A stretch of DNA of 64,000 nt, taken from the NCBI GenBank assembly GCA_900545025.1, contig UQXH01000001.1:1-64000 (forward strand), given 5' to 3'. The stretch is from an uncultured Phascolarctobacterium sp. GTDB lineage: Bacteria; Bacillota; Negativicutes; Acidaminococcales; Acidaminococcaceae. The first letter of the stretch is position 1. Every line of letters starts with the position of its first letter. Positions 42,846 through 51,931 of the stretch are shown one piece after another. The notes below the pieces were generated by a model. That model was not told the DNA's origin, did no database searches, and worked only from the letters and a program-made list of their open reading frames with translations. Position numbers and translations under genes: made by a program.

Positions 42846-44551
42846 GAGTTTCTAAAATGTTTGCGCCCACTTTACGCGAGGTACCCGCAGAAGCAGAGGT
42901 AGTCAGCCATCAGTTGATGCTCAGAGCAGGTTTCCTGCGCAAATCTGCCGGTGGCATGTATAATTACCTGCCACTTGCATGGCGCGTGCTTAAAAAAATT
43001 GAAAATATTGTTCGCGAGGAAATGGATGCAAGCGGTGCCCAGGAACTGTTGATGCCTATTGTACAGCCTGCAGAAATTTGGCAGGAAAGCGGTCGCTGGG
43101 GTGTATATGGCGAAGAAATGTTCCGCCTGAAAGACCGTCATAACAGAGAGTTCTGTTTAGGACCTACCCATGAAGAAATGGTTACCAGTCTGATTCGTGG
43201 CGATGTGCGTTCTTATCGTCAGCTGCCGATGAATGTTTACCAGATTCAGAACAAATTCCGTGATGAACGCCGTCCGCGTTTTGGTTTGATGCGCGGCCGT
43301 GAGTTTATCATGAAAGATGCTTATTCTTTTGACCGTGATGAAGCAGGTCTTGATGTATCCTATAAGCTGATGTATGATGCTTATACTCGTATTTTTACGC
43401 GCTGCGGACTTACTTTCCGTCCTGTTGAAGCTGACAGCGGTGCAATCGGCGGCAGCGGCAGCCATGAATTTATGGTTATCGCTGACAGCGGCGAAGCAGA
43501 AATCGTTTACTGCAATGAATGTGATTATGCTGCCAATGTAGAAAAAGCTGAAATGCATGTTATCGAAGCGCCGGAAGAAGAAGCAAAAGCAGTTGAAGAG
43601 GTTAAAACTCCAGACTGCAAGACTATTGCGGATGTGTGCGCATATTTGAATCTGCCGGTAGATAAATCTGTTAAGGCTGTGGCATTTAACAGCGAAAAAG
43701 GTCTGATTCTGTGCTTTGTGCGTGGTGACCATGAAGTTAATGAGATAAAAGTCATCAATACTGTAGGTGTTAACGAAGTAGAAATGGCAGAAGAAAGCCT
43801 GCTGACTGCAGCTGGTACCGTAGGCGGTTATATGGGTCCTGTAGGTATTGATCCTGAAAAGACTATCGTAGTAGTGGATAGTACTGTTATGAAAATGCAT
43901 AATATCTGTTGCGGTGCTAATAAAGAAGGCTATCATCTGCTGAACGTAAATCCTGACAGAGATTTCACTCCTACTTATGTAGCTGATATCCGTCTGATTC
44001 AGGAAGGCGATCCCTGTCCTCACTGCGGCGGTAAGGTAAGCAAAGCTCGCGGTATCGAAGTAGGTCAGGTATTCAAACTGTTTACCAAATACAGTGAAGC
44101 TATGCACGCTACTTTCCTTGACGAAAACGGTAAGGAAAAGCCGATGGTTATGGGTTGCTACGGCGTAGGCGTAAGCCGTACTATGGCTGCTGCTATTGAG
44201 CAGAACAACGATAAGGACGGCATGATCTGGCCGGTAGCGATTGCACCGTATGAAGTATTGGTTGTTCCTGTGAATACTAAAGATGAAGCTTCCACTCAAA
44301 AAGCAGAAGCAATTTATGAAGAGCTGAAAAAAGCAGGTGTCGAAGCTGTTATTGATGACCGTAACGAGCGTCCCGGCGTTAAATTTAAGGATGCCGATTT
44401 GATTGGTTATCCGCTGCGTGTAGTAGTAGGACCTAAGACACTGGCAGAAGGCAAGCTGGAAGTAAAAGTACGCAGAACCGGAGAAGTACAGATGCTGCCG
44501 CTTGATAGTGATTATATTGCGGCTATCAAGGAGCTTCTGACTAAACTGTAG
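42842..44551 (+). CDS. proS: prolyl-tRNA synthetase (bacterial type)
   Basis: 569 residues, the bacterial long form with an editing insertion. Class II motif 2 (FRDERRPRFGLMRGREFIMKD) and motif 3 (GCYGVGVSRTMAAAIEQ) are clear. Residues about 225-400 are the INS editing domain, related to the YbaK family protein encoded at 15983-16468. The C-terminal anticodon-binding domain starts near 475. ATGA overlap with ispG indicates coupling. This neighbourhood (dxr-rseP-ispG-proS-polC) is typical for Firmicutes. Confidence 0.96.
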   Translation: MRVSKMFAPTLREVPAEAEVVSHQLMLRAGFLRKSAGGMYNYLPLAWRVLKKIENIVREEMDASGAQELLMPIVQPAEIWQESGRWGVYGEEMFRLKDRHNREFCLGPTHEEMVTSLIRGDVRSYRQLPMNVYQIQNKFRDERRPRFGLMRGREFIMKDAYSFDRDEAGLDVSYKLMYDAYTRIFTRCGLTFRPVEADSGAIGGSGSHEFMVIADSGEAEIVYCNECDYAANVEKAEMHVIEAPEEEAKAVEEVKTPDCKTIADVCAYLNLPVDKSVKAVAFNSEKGLILCFVRGDHEVNEIKVINTVGVNEVEMAEESLLTAAGTVGGYMGPVGIDPEKTIVVVDSTVMKMHNICCGANKEGYHLLNVNPDRDFTPTYVADIRLIQEGDPCPHCGGKVSKARGIEVGQVFKLFTKYSEAMHATFLDENGKEKPMVMGCYGVGVSRTMAAAIEQNNDKDGMIWPVAIAPYEVLVVPVNTKDEASTQKAEAIYEELKKAGVEAVIDDRNERPGVKFKDADLIGYPLRVVVGPKTLAEGKLEVKVRRTGEVQMLPLDSDYIAAIKELLTKL

Positions 44552-44571
44552 AATAAAAATGAGGTGGTCTG

Positions 44572-45270
44572 ATGTTTGAAATACCGTGGGTATCATCAGC
44601 GGAAATGACAATGGCGCTGCGTCTTGTTATAGCTGCAGTGCTGGGCGGCATTGTCGGCATTGAAAGAGGCAGTGGCGACAGGCCGGCTGGCTTTAGAACG
44701 CATATACTTGTCTGCGTCGGTTCGACTTTGTTCATGCTGGTGTCTATTTATGGCTTTGACGATATCGGCACCACCGGCTTTGAAAACAGAAGGGACTCCG
44801 CGCGTATTGCTGCACAGGTTGTCAGCGGTATTGGCTTTTTAGGCGCCGGTACTATTCTGCATGAAGGTCTGACTATTCGCGGACTGACAACAGCTGCCAG
44901 CCTGTGGATTGTATCAGCGATAGGCCTTGCTGTAGGCAGCGGCATGTATCTGATAGGTACACTGGCTACCGTTATCACTATGATTACGCTGGTTACTTTC
45001 CATAGCTGGGAAAAACACTTTGCCGGCAGTAGCCGCAGCGAGCGCAGGTTTATTCGTGTTATCATCAATAATCGGCCGGGAGCTATTACCGATATCACCG
45101 GTTATTTGGCCGATAAGGGTATCAAGGTCAAGACATTGAATGTAAAAAATAATAATAAGGAAAATAAGCTCGTCCTGGAATTATATCTGAAAGTCGAAAA
45201 AGGAATCGATATTATGGAGATTATCCGTGGCTTACAGAGTATTCCCGGAGTTGTTTCCCTGGATAATTAA
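44572..45270 (+). CDS. MgtC/SapB-family membrane protein with C-terminal ACT-like domain
   Basis: 232 residues. The MgtC core has four to five membrane segments with the signatures RLVIAAVLGGIVGIERG, PAGFRTHILVCVGSTLFML, ARIAAQVVSGIGFLGAGTI and IRGLTTAASLW. The C-terminal 75 residues look like an ACT domain (VIINNRPGAITDITGYLADKGIKVKTLNV). MgtC proteins have been tied to magnesium limitation and to control of F-type ATP synthase; the role here is not known. It lies between proS and polC, an unusual insert. GAGGTGG precedes the ATG. Confidence 0.9.
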   Translation: MFEIPWVSSAEMTMALRLVIAAVLGGIVGIERGSGDRPAGFRTHILVCVGSTLFMLVSIYGFDDIGTTGFENRRDSARIAAQVVSGIGFLGAGTILHEGLTIRGLTTAASLWIVSAIGLAVGSGMYLIGTLATVITMITLVTFHSWEKHFAGSSRSERRFIRVIINNRPGAITDITGYLADKGIKVKTLNVKNNNKENKLVLELYLKVEKGIDIMEIIRGLQSIPGVVSLDN

Positions 45271-45302
45271 GCTTATTTATTGATATGTGAAAGGAATTTT
45301 TT

Positions 45303-48300
45303 ATGCAGGCTAAATATTGCATTATACCTGACAGAGAAAAGCTGTTTGCTTTCTTGTCAGCTCAGTCTTTATCACCAACTGAACTAATGCAGTTACAGAT
45401 GATGCATATCAGTAAAATTTGTATTGATGAAAGTTCAAGGCTGTGGGAGCTGCATTTTGATTGTGCTGCCCATATCAGGCCTAATGTTATGCAAGCAGCT
45501 GCCGCAAAACTGGCGGTTGCTTTTTCTTTGGAAAAAGTAGATTTTATTTGTGATGGCGACGGCAGCAGCTGTATTATTCCAGAGCAGCCGGTACCTGTAG
45601 GGGAGGTTGCAGAAGCCGAGCAGGAGGTTGAGATTACTGATTGCGGCGGCGTGCCGTATCCTGATGATATACCGCTGCCGGAGGAACCGCCTGAGATAGA
45701 GATTGGCGAGGCTGAACCGAAAGAGCCCATTCCGTCCTGTGACAGACAGGAGGAATACGATGCTGCTTATGAGCAGGCGTATAATCAGCTTTATGGTGAA
45801 AAGAAGGATAATGGCCTTATATGGGGCAGAAGCTTTAAAGGCAAAGTAAGAAAACTGGAAACTGTTTACGAAGAGGAAAACAGGGTTGTTATAGAAGGTA
45901 CATTTGTTAAAAGCATTGATAAAGACGGCAAGCTGACTTCCTTTATCGAGAAAGAATTCAGAACGGGTAAGATAGCCCTTACTTTTAATGTCAGTGACGA
46001 TACAAATGGCATCTATGTAAAAATGTTCTTCGGCGGTAAGGATGATGGCGGTGATGCCAGAGCTGAATGCAATCAGTTTAAGAATTTGCTGAAGCCGGGT
46101 ATGAGACTGCGTATCATGGGAAATGTGGCGCCGGATCGATTCATGTTCGATGAAATGGTTATGACGCCGCAGGGAATTATGAAAACAGATGCAGAAGAGC
46201 GCATGGACAATGCGGAAACAAAACGCGTCGAGCTGCACTGTCATACTAAGATGAGTAAGATGGATGGCCTGACTTCTATGGAGGACCTTGTACATAAAGC
46301 TGTCAAATGGGGCCATAAAGCGCTGGCAATTACTGACCATGGCGTAGTACAGGCGTTTCCATTTTGTTTTGATGCTGCCGAAGGCAGCGATTTAAAGCTT
46401 ATCTTTGGCATGGAGGGCTATCTTGTTAGTGACCATAAACTCAAAGTGGGGGACTTAGATCGCGAGCCGACAGATACCATTAAAAAGGGCCGTGTACCTA
46501 AGATCCCCAGTTACCATATTATTATCCTGGCTAAGAATGAAACTGGTCTGCGTAATCTGTACAAATTGGTCACTATAAGCCATCTGCGTTATCTGCATAA
46601 AAGGCCTTTGCTGCCAAGGCAGATTATTGAGGAGCATCGGGAGGGATTACTCTTAGGATCAGCCTGTGAAGCGGGCGAACTGTACCGTGCTTTGCTCAGC
46701 GGCGCGTCTGATGAGGAGCTCGAAGAGATAGCAGCTTTTTATGATTATCTGGAAATCCAGCCCACTGGCAATAACATGTTCTTAGTACGTGAAAACCGCT
46801 GTACCGTTAAAGATATTGAAAACTATAACAAACGTATTTATGAGCTGGGCAAGAAGATGGGTAAGCTGACTGTCGCCACCTGCGATGTGCATTTTTTGAA
46901 TCCTGAGGATGCAACGCTGCGCGCTATTCTGCAGGCTGGACAAAATTACAAAGACGCAGAAGAGCAGCCACCTCTTTACTATCGTACTACGGAAGAAATG
47001 TTAGCTGAATTTGCTTATTTAGGTAAAGATATTGCCTATGAAGTATGCGTTACCAATACCAACAAGATTGCCGAGATGATTGAAAAAATCAAACCGGTAC
47101 CTGACAGAGACCAGCTTTATTCACCGTTTATTCCAGGAGCAGAAAAGGCAATCAAGGAAATGTCTTATCAGCGGGCTCATGAGTGGTATGGTGATACTTT
47201 GCCGGCTATTGTGGCTGACAGGCTGAAAATGGAGTTGGATTCTATCATCAACCACGGCTTCTCAGTATTGTATTACATTGCTCACAAATTGGTAAAAAAA
47301 TCGCTTGATGATGGCTATCTGGTAGGTTCCAGGGGCAGCGTAGGTTCTTCTTTTGTCGCGACGATGATCGATATTACCGAGGTTAATCCGCTGAAGCCTC
47401 ACTACAGGTGTCCTAAATGCCGTCACAGCGAGTTTTTCCTTAACGAAGAATATGCGTCGGGCTTTGATTTGCCGGAGAAAAATTGTCCTGAATGTGGTAC
47501 ACCGATGCTGCGTGACGGACATGATATACCATTTGCTGTATTCATGGGCTTCCATGGCGATAAGGTGCCTGATATCGACCTTAATTTCTCGGGTGATTAT
47601 CAGCCTACTGCCCATAAATATACGGAAGAGCTGTTTGGCAGGGATAATGTTTGCCGTGCCGGAACTATTTCCACCATTGCTATTAAAACAGCGCAGGGAT
47701 ATGTACGCAAGTTTTATGAAAGCAAGAATAAGCATGTGCATCCAGCCTATATTGCCTCACTGGTAGAAGGTTTTGCCGGCATCAAGCGTACAACAGGCCA
47801 GCATCCTGGCGGTATTATGGTTGTGCCGCGTAATATGGATATTCATTATATCTCGCCTATGAACAGGCCTGCTGATGAGAAGGATTCTTCTACGATAACC
47901 ACACACTTTGATTATCACAGCATTAACGACCGTTTGGTCAAGCTGGATATACTGGGGCACGATGATCCTACCGTTATTAAGATGCTGGAAGAGCTGACAG
48001 CTATCCCGCCTAAAGAAATTCCCGTAGGTGATGAGGAAACCATGCGTCTGTTCCAGAATACTTCATCCTTAGGCGTAACACCGGAACAGATTTTCAGTGA
48101 TGTAGGTACATTCGGCATACCGGAATGTGGTACTAACTTTGTTCGTACCATGATTAATGATGTACAGCCGAAAAATTTCAGTGATGTAGTACGTGTATCC
48201 GGTTATTCTCATGGTACTGATGTATGGCTGAATAATGCGCAGGATTTGCTTAAGGAAGGTAAGCCGGTAGAAGAAACCATTTCTACACGTGATGACGTAA

Positions 48301-49004
48301 TGACCAGTCTTATTGCCAAAGGCGTTGAGCCGAGTATGGCTTTTAAGATTATGGAGCATGTACGTAAAGGTAAGGCAGCTAAAAAAGGTCTTGAGCCGGC
48401 TATGCTTGAAGCTATGAAGGGAGCAGGCGTACCGGACTGGTACATCAAATCCTGTGAAAAAGTACAGTATTTGTTCCCTAAGGCTCATGCTGTGGCGTAT
48501 GTATTGATGGCATATCGTATTGCTTATTGCAAGGTACATTATCCGCGTGAATTTTACGCTGCTTATTTTACGGTACGTGCACCTGAATTTGATACTGCGT
48601 ATATCGTTAAAGGTAAAGCTTTTATCAAAGACTTTTTGAAAAACGTTTATCATCAGGGTAATCAGGCGACTACGCAGGATAAAGTTGCAGCAACTTATCT
48701 GGAATTAGCTAATGAAATGCTGGAACGTGGCCTGGAGTTTGATAAGATAGATATTTATGCTTCTGATCCTGTTAAGTTTACTGTGACAGAAAAAGGTATT
48801 CGTCCTCCGCTGGCTGCATTGAGTGGTGTAGGTACAAGCGCTGCACTGAGTATTGCTAAAGTCCGTGACAGAAATAATCCGTTTATTTCGCAAGAGGATT
48901 TGCGTATGCGGGCGCAGATAAGTAAGACGGTAATTGAGCGTCTTGCTGAAATGGGAGCGCTTGACGATTTACCGGAAACTAATCAGATAGATTTGTTTGG
49001 ATAA
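45303..49004 (+). CDS. polC: DNA polymerase III alpha subunit PolC, lacking the exonuclease domain
   Basis: 1233 residues; classical PolC has about 1400-1450. Order: N-terminal domain (1-160), OB fold (about 175-295), PHP domain (from VELHCHTKMSKMDG, His312/His314), zinc segment (CPKC...CPEC, about 700-735), palm with PDIDLNFSG (Asp757, Asp759) and helix-hairpin-helix C-terminus. In classical PolC a DnaQ-type proofreading exonuclease interrupts the PHP domain between the YLV and SYH segments. Here Glu371 (GMEGYLV) and His405 (SYHIIIL) are only 34 residues apart, and no DxETTG motif exists anywhere. The PHP metal residues seem complete (H312, H314, D/H in ITDHG, E371, H405, C in GSACEAG, DVH). 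AAAGG precedes the ATG. Confidence 0.93.
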   Translation: MQAKYCIIPDREKLFAFLSAQSLSPTELMQLQMMHISKICIDESSRLWELHFDCAAHIRPNVMQAAAAKLAVAFSLEKVDFICDGDGSSCIIPEQPVPVGEVAEAEQEVEITDCGGVPYPDDIPLPEEPPEIEIGEAEPKEPIPSCDRQEEYDAAYEQAYNQLYGEKKDNGLIWGRSFKGKVRKLETVYEEENRVVIEGTFVKSIDKDGKLTSFIEKEFRTGKIALTFNVSDDTNGIYVKMFFGGKDDGGDARAECNQFKNLLKPGMRLRIMGNVAPDRFMFDEMVMTPQGIMKTDAEERMDNAETKRVELHCHTKMSKMDGLTSMEDLVHKAVKWGHKALAITDHGVVQAFPFCFDAAEGSDLKLIFGMEGYLVSDHKLKVGDLDREPTDTIKKGRVPKIPSYHIIILAKNETGLRNLYKLVTISHLRYLHKRPLLPRQIIEEHREGLLLGSACEAGELYRALLSGASDEELEEIAAFYDYLEIQPTGNNMFLVRENRCTVKDIENYNKRIYELGKKMGKLTVATCDVHFLNPEDATLRAILQAGQNYKDAEEQPPLYYRTTEEMLAEFAYLGKDIAYEVCVTNTNKIAEMIEKIKPVPDRDQLYSPFIPGAEKAIKEMSYQRAHEWYGDTLPAIVADRLKMELDSIINHGFSVLYYIAHKLVKKSLDDGYLVGSRGSVGSSFVATMIDITEVNPLKPHYRCPKCRHSEFFLNEEYASGFDLPEKNCPECGTPMLRDGHDIPFAVFMGFHGDKVPDIDLNFSGDYQPTAHKYTEELFGRDNVCRAGTISTIAIKTAQGYVRKFYESKNKHVHPAYIASLVEGFAGIKRTTGQHPGGIMVVPRNMDIHYISPMNRPADEKDSSTITTHFDYHSINDRLVKLDILGHDDPTVIKMLEELTAIPPKEIPVGDEETMRLFQNTSSLGVTPEQIFSDVGTFGIPECGTNFVRTMINDVQPKNFSDVVRVSGYSHGTDVWLNNAQDLLKEGKPVEETISTRDDVMTSLIAKGVEPSMAFKIMEHVRKGKAAKKGLEPAMLEAMKGAGVPDWYIKSCEKVQYLFPKAHAVAYVLMAYRIAYCKVHYPREFYAAYFTVRAPEFDTAYIVKGKAFIKDFLKNVYHQGNQATTQDKVAATYLELANEMLERGLEFDKIDIYASDPVKFTVTEKGIRPPLAALSGVGTSAALSIAKVRDRNNPFISQEDLRMRAQISKTVIERLAEMGALDDLPETNQIDLFG

Positions 49005-49006
49005 TG

Positions 49007-49041
49007 AAAACACCGAGATGAAAAATCTCGGTGTTTTTTTA
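49007..49041 (+). terminator. terminator after polC
   Basis: Stem AAAACACCGAGA / TCTCGGTGTTTT followed by further T residues. Confidence 0.9.
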
Positions 49042-49082
49042 TATAAAAAGAAAATAAACTTTTAACGGAAAACAGTTTTTTG

Positions 49083-49111
49083 TTGCACTCTTTTAATAAA
49101 TAGCCTATAAT
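49083..49111 (+). promoter_or_regulatory. promoter of the hydrogenase gene
   Basis: TTGCAC (49083-49088), 17-base spacer, perfect TATAAT (49106-49111), 36 bases before the start codon. Confidence 0.78.
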
Positions 49112-49147
49112 GTAGTTGTCAAGGTATATAATACAGGAGGGATATTT

Positions 49148-50674
49148 ATGTCCAAGCATCAATTTACTGATATCCGTGTAGCTATTGAGCCGGATAATCC
49201 GTCTGTGCAGAGATTGGAATTTAAGTGTATTAAATGCGGTGCCTGCAAAACTGTTTGTACTAATGAAATAGGTGTATGCGGTACTTATGATTTGCAGTTT
49301 ACCAACGATATTCCTGTCTGCATTAACTGCGGGCAGTGTGCCAATGTTTGTCCGGTTGATTCTATTACAGAAAAATTTGAAATCTACCAGGTAGCAGAAG
49401 CTTTAAGAGATTCTGACAAAATTGTCATTGTCAGCACTTCTCCGTCCGTGCGCATTGCATTAGGCGAAGAATTTGGTATGGCTGACGGCAGTTTTGTGGA
49501 GGGTAAGATGGTAGCCTTGCTGAAAAAGTTGGGCGTTGATTATGTGCTTGATACCAATTTTGCCGCCGATCTGACTATTATGGAAGAAGCAAGCGAATTG
49601 GTTGAACGTTTGCAGCATGAAGATAAGAAACTGCCGCAGTTTACCAGCTGCTGCCCTGCCTGGGTTAAATTTATGGAGACATATTATCCCGATATGCTGG
49701 AGCATTTATCAACAGCTAAAAGTCCTATTGGTATGCAGGGACCGACTATTAAGACCTATTTTGCCCAAAAGATGGGCCTTGACCCGAAAAAAATTGTCAA
49801 TGTAGCGCTTACTCCCTGTACTGCGAAAAAATTTGAAATTCGCAGAGAGGAAATGTGCGCTGCCGGTAAATATCATGGCGATGCAACTATGCGCGATATG
49901 GATTTTGTTATTACTACCCGTGAGTTGGCCATGCTGGCCAAAGACGAAAAAATTGATTTTGCTGCTTTGGAAGATGCATCCTTTGATGATTTCATGGGGC
50001 TGGGCAGTGGTGCCGGCATTATTTTCGGCAATACCGGCGGCGTTATGGAAGCTGCCGTACGCAGCGCATATGCGTTCATCACCAAAGAAGATGTTCCGGC
50101 TGATTTGCTGCAGCTTGAGGCTGTTCGCGGCATGCAGGGCATTCGTGAAGCTGAATTAACTATTGCCGGCAAAAGGCTGAAAGTTGCTGTTGTATATGGC
50201 ACTGCAAATGCGCGCAAGCTGGTAGAAGAAATCAGAAGCGGTGAAGTACAGTATGATTTTGTAGAAGTTATGACCTGTCCCGGCGGCTGCATTGGTGGCG
50301 GCGGACAGCCGAAAGACAGAGAGTACAAGGGGGATACATTGAGAGAAAAACGTATCCAGGGCTTGTACGCACGTGATAACAGTGTAGCAATACGCAGCAG
50401 CCATCTGAATCCGCAAATCCAAAAGGTATATGAAGAATTTTACGGTGAGCCGCTGAGCGAATTGGCTGAACAAATGCTGCATACTATGTATCAGGATAGA
50501 AGCGCTGATTTAGGAGGTCACTATATAGCTCCTGCTGCAGAAAAAAACGCAGCCGCAGCTAAAAAATATCGCTGTAAGGTATGCGGTTATATTTACGAAG
50601 GCGACAGTCTGCCGGAAGGTTATACCTGTCCTGTTTGTAAAATGGGCAGCGAAATGTTTGAAGAAATAGAATAA
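49148..50674 (+). CDS. [FeFe] hydrogenase with C-terminal rubredoxin-like domain
   Basis: 508 residues. Reversible H2 production from low-potential electrons. Two [4Fe-4S] motifs lie at the N-terminus (CIKCGACKTVC and CINCGQCANVCP). The H-cluster loops are L1 TSCCPAW (166-172), L2 TPCTAKKFE (from 222) and L3 MTCPGGCIGGG (from 375). The TSCCPAW, TPCTAKK and MTCPGGC variants, rather than TSCCPGW, MPCTAKK and MACPGGC, suggest the less studied group B; this assignment is inference. Residues 474-508 form a short rubredoxin-like module with CKVC (476, 479) and CPVC (494, 497). No N-terminal [2Fe-2S] domain. AGGAGGG precedes the ATG; the gene is alone between promoter and terminator. Maturases are not in the window. 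Confidence 0.93.
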   Translation: MSKHQFTDIRVAIEPDNPSVQRLEFKCIKCGACKTVCTNEIGVCGTYDLQFTNDIPVCINCGQCANVCPVDSITEKFEIYQVAEALRDSDKIVIVSTSPSVRIALGEEFGMADGSFVEGKMVALLKKLGVDYVLDTNFAADLTIMEEASELVERLQHEDKKLPQFTSCCPAWVKFMETYYPDMLEHLSTAKSPIGMQGPTIKTYFAQKMGLDPKKIVNVALTPCTAKKFEIRREEMCAAGKYHGDATMRDMDFVITTRELAMLAKDEKIDFAALEDASFDDFMGLGSGAGIIFGNTGGVMEAAVRSAYAFITKEDVPADLLQLEAVRGMQGIREAELTIAGKRLKVAVVYGTANARKLVEEIRSGEVQYDFVEVMTCPGGCIGGGGQPKDREYKGDTLREKRIQGLYARDNSVAIRSSHLNPQIQKVYEEFYGEPLSELAEQMLHTMYQDRSADLGGHYIAPAAEKNAAAAKKYRCKVCGYIYEGDSLPEGYTCPVCKMGSEMFEEIE

Positions 50675-50683
50675 GATTATAAG

Positions 50684-50716
50684 AAAAGAGTACCGGCTTA
50701 TTGCGGTACTCTTTTT
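50684..50716. terminator. terminator after the hydrogenase, shared with a convergent small gene
   Basis: Stem AAAAGAGTACCG / CGGTACTCTTTT with an eight-base loop. A T run follows on the forward strand and a weaker one on the reverse strand. Confidence 0.85.
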
Positions 50717-50725
50717 GTCTGTAGT

Positions 50726-50971
50726 TTAAAAAGATAAGGATATTTTATTGTTTTTAAATGTTGTAATATAATATTTTTTAGGCATGGATATTTTACGGTT
50801 GGTTTGAATTTGTGACTGCTGCAGTAAGGTAATGATTTTATGGGTAAAGTACCACTTTTTGTATTCGCTGCAGCGAGCATGACAGCCGATGCTGCGCTTA
50901 TCGCATCGGTGGCAGGCTGCGTCAGAAAGATTATTAAGCAGTATGTTTGGTATCAAAGTCTTTTTACTCAC
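50726..50971 (-). CDS. small Cys-rich protein, CxxCxxRxxGCHxxCxxY family, unknown function
   Basis: 81 residues on the reverse strand in an otherwise empty 435-base gap. Residues about 19-40 read CHRCDKRSIGCHARCSEYKKWY, a pattern with paired Cys/His residues that I recognise from short hypothetical proteins common in Firmicutes and their phages; it may bind zinc. The start is GTG (50971-50969), with AAGGAGG nine bases upstream, a near-perfect ribosome site. The C-terminal half is rich in Lys, Asn and Ile, more AT-rich than its neighbours, which may hint at transfer. Function unknown. Confidence 0.72.
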   Translation of the reverse strand: MSKKTLIPNILLNNLSDAACHRCDKRSIGCHARCSEYKKWYFTHKIITLLQQSQIQTNRKISMPKKYYITTFKNNKISLSF

Positions 50972-51031
50972 GGTACAAAGCCTCCTTATTAAGCTATAAC
51001 TATAAGTTTTATTTTGAAGTAGAAAAATCCT

Positions 51032-51059
51032 TTGCAGTTATGTTAAACTTATTTAAAAT
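51032..51059 (+). promoter_or_regulatory. probable promoter of yaaA
   Basis: TTGCAG (51032-51037), 16-base spacer, TAAAAT (51054-51059), about 50 bases before the start. Confidence 0.55.
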
Positions 51060-51109
51060 ATCAAGGGATTTGTTATAAAGATGTAAAATAATCAGTTTGA
51101 GAGGTTAAG

Positions 51110-51865
51110 ATGAAGATTATAATTTCTCCTGCTAAGCAGATGCGAGTGGATGAAGAAGCTGCTGCCTGCAGAACTCCGGTGTTTTTACAGCGTACGAAAA
51201 AGTTACTTGCTGTAATGCGGCAGATGGATTATAAGCAGCTGCAGCATTTGTGGCAATGCAATGATAAATTGGCGCAGCAGAATTATGCACGGATTCAGGA
51301 TATGAAGCTGCAGCAAGGCATGACACCGGCAGTATTAGCTTATGATGGTTTGCAGTATACGCATATGGGGCCGCGGGTATTTGATACTGCTTCATGGGAA
51401 TATGTATGCGAACATTTACGCATTCTTTCAGGCTTTTATGGGATTTTACGTGCTGACGACGGTGTTGTGCCATATAGGTTAGAAATGCAGGCAAAATTGA
51501 GCTGTGATGGGTTTGCTGATTTGTATGCTTTTTGGGGTGAGAGCTTGTATAAAGCACTTACCTGTGAAGACAAGGTAATATTAAATCTGGCCTCTAAAGA
51601 ATACAGTAAGGCAGTGGAGCCTTATCTTGAAGAAGATGTGGAGTTTGTTAGCTGTATTTTTGCTGTGGGGACGGAAGCCAAATATAAGGTGAAGGCTACG
51701 GAGGCTAAGATGGCGCGCGGCTATATGGTACGCTGGTGTGCGGAAGAAAATATCACTGCTGTCAGCGACGTAAAATACTTTAACGGTTACGGCTATAAAT
51801 TTTGCCAGGCGCTTTCAGACAGCGGAAAATATGTATTTATAAAACCGGAAAAGCAGCGTATATAG
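51110..51865 (+). CDS. yaaA: peroxide stress protein YaaA (DUF328)
   Basis: 251 residues of the YaaA/DUF328 family. Signatures: MKIIISPAKQM at the start, the LMQ-type helix region, the long AYDGLQYTHMG segment, FYGILRADDGVVPYRLEMQ and the C-terminal KYFNGYGYKFCQALSDSGKYVFIK. In E. coli YaaA lowers free intracellular iron during peroxide stress; DNA binding has been described for the family. Preceded by AGAGG. It is transcribed alone with its own probable promoter, near the oxygen-sensitive hydrogenase gene. Confidence 0.9.
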   Translation: MKIIISPAKQMRVDEEAAACRTPVFLQRTKKLLAVMRQMDYKQLQHLWQCNDKLAQQNYARIQDMKLQQGMTPAVLAYDGLQYTHMGPRVFDTASWEYVCEHLRILSGFYGILRADDGVVPYRLEMQAKLSCDGFADLYAFWGESLYKALTCEDKVILNLASKEYSKAVEPYLEEDVEFVSCIFAVGTEAKYKVKATEAKMARGYMVRWCAEENITAVSDVKYFNGYGYKFCQALSDSGKYVFIKPEKQRI

Positions 51866-51875
51866 TAGTAAAGGC

Positions 51876-51904
51876 TTGCCATAGGCGCAGGATAATGTTA
51901 TAAT
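51876..51904 (+). promoter_or_regulatory. promoter of the rimP-nusA-infB operon
   Basis: TTGCCA (51876-51881), 17-base spacer, perfect TATAAT (51899-51904), about 100 bases before rimP, leaving a structured leader. Confidence 0.8.
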
Positions 51905-51931
51905 ATTATCAGAAAATATAACTGTTATTTT

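Noticed and set aside
43157..44611. A 484-codon open frame antisense to proS
   Set aside because: Shadow of proS: no motifs, no ribosome site of note, and it covers conserved ProRS sequence.
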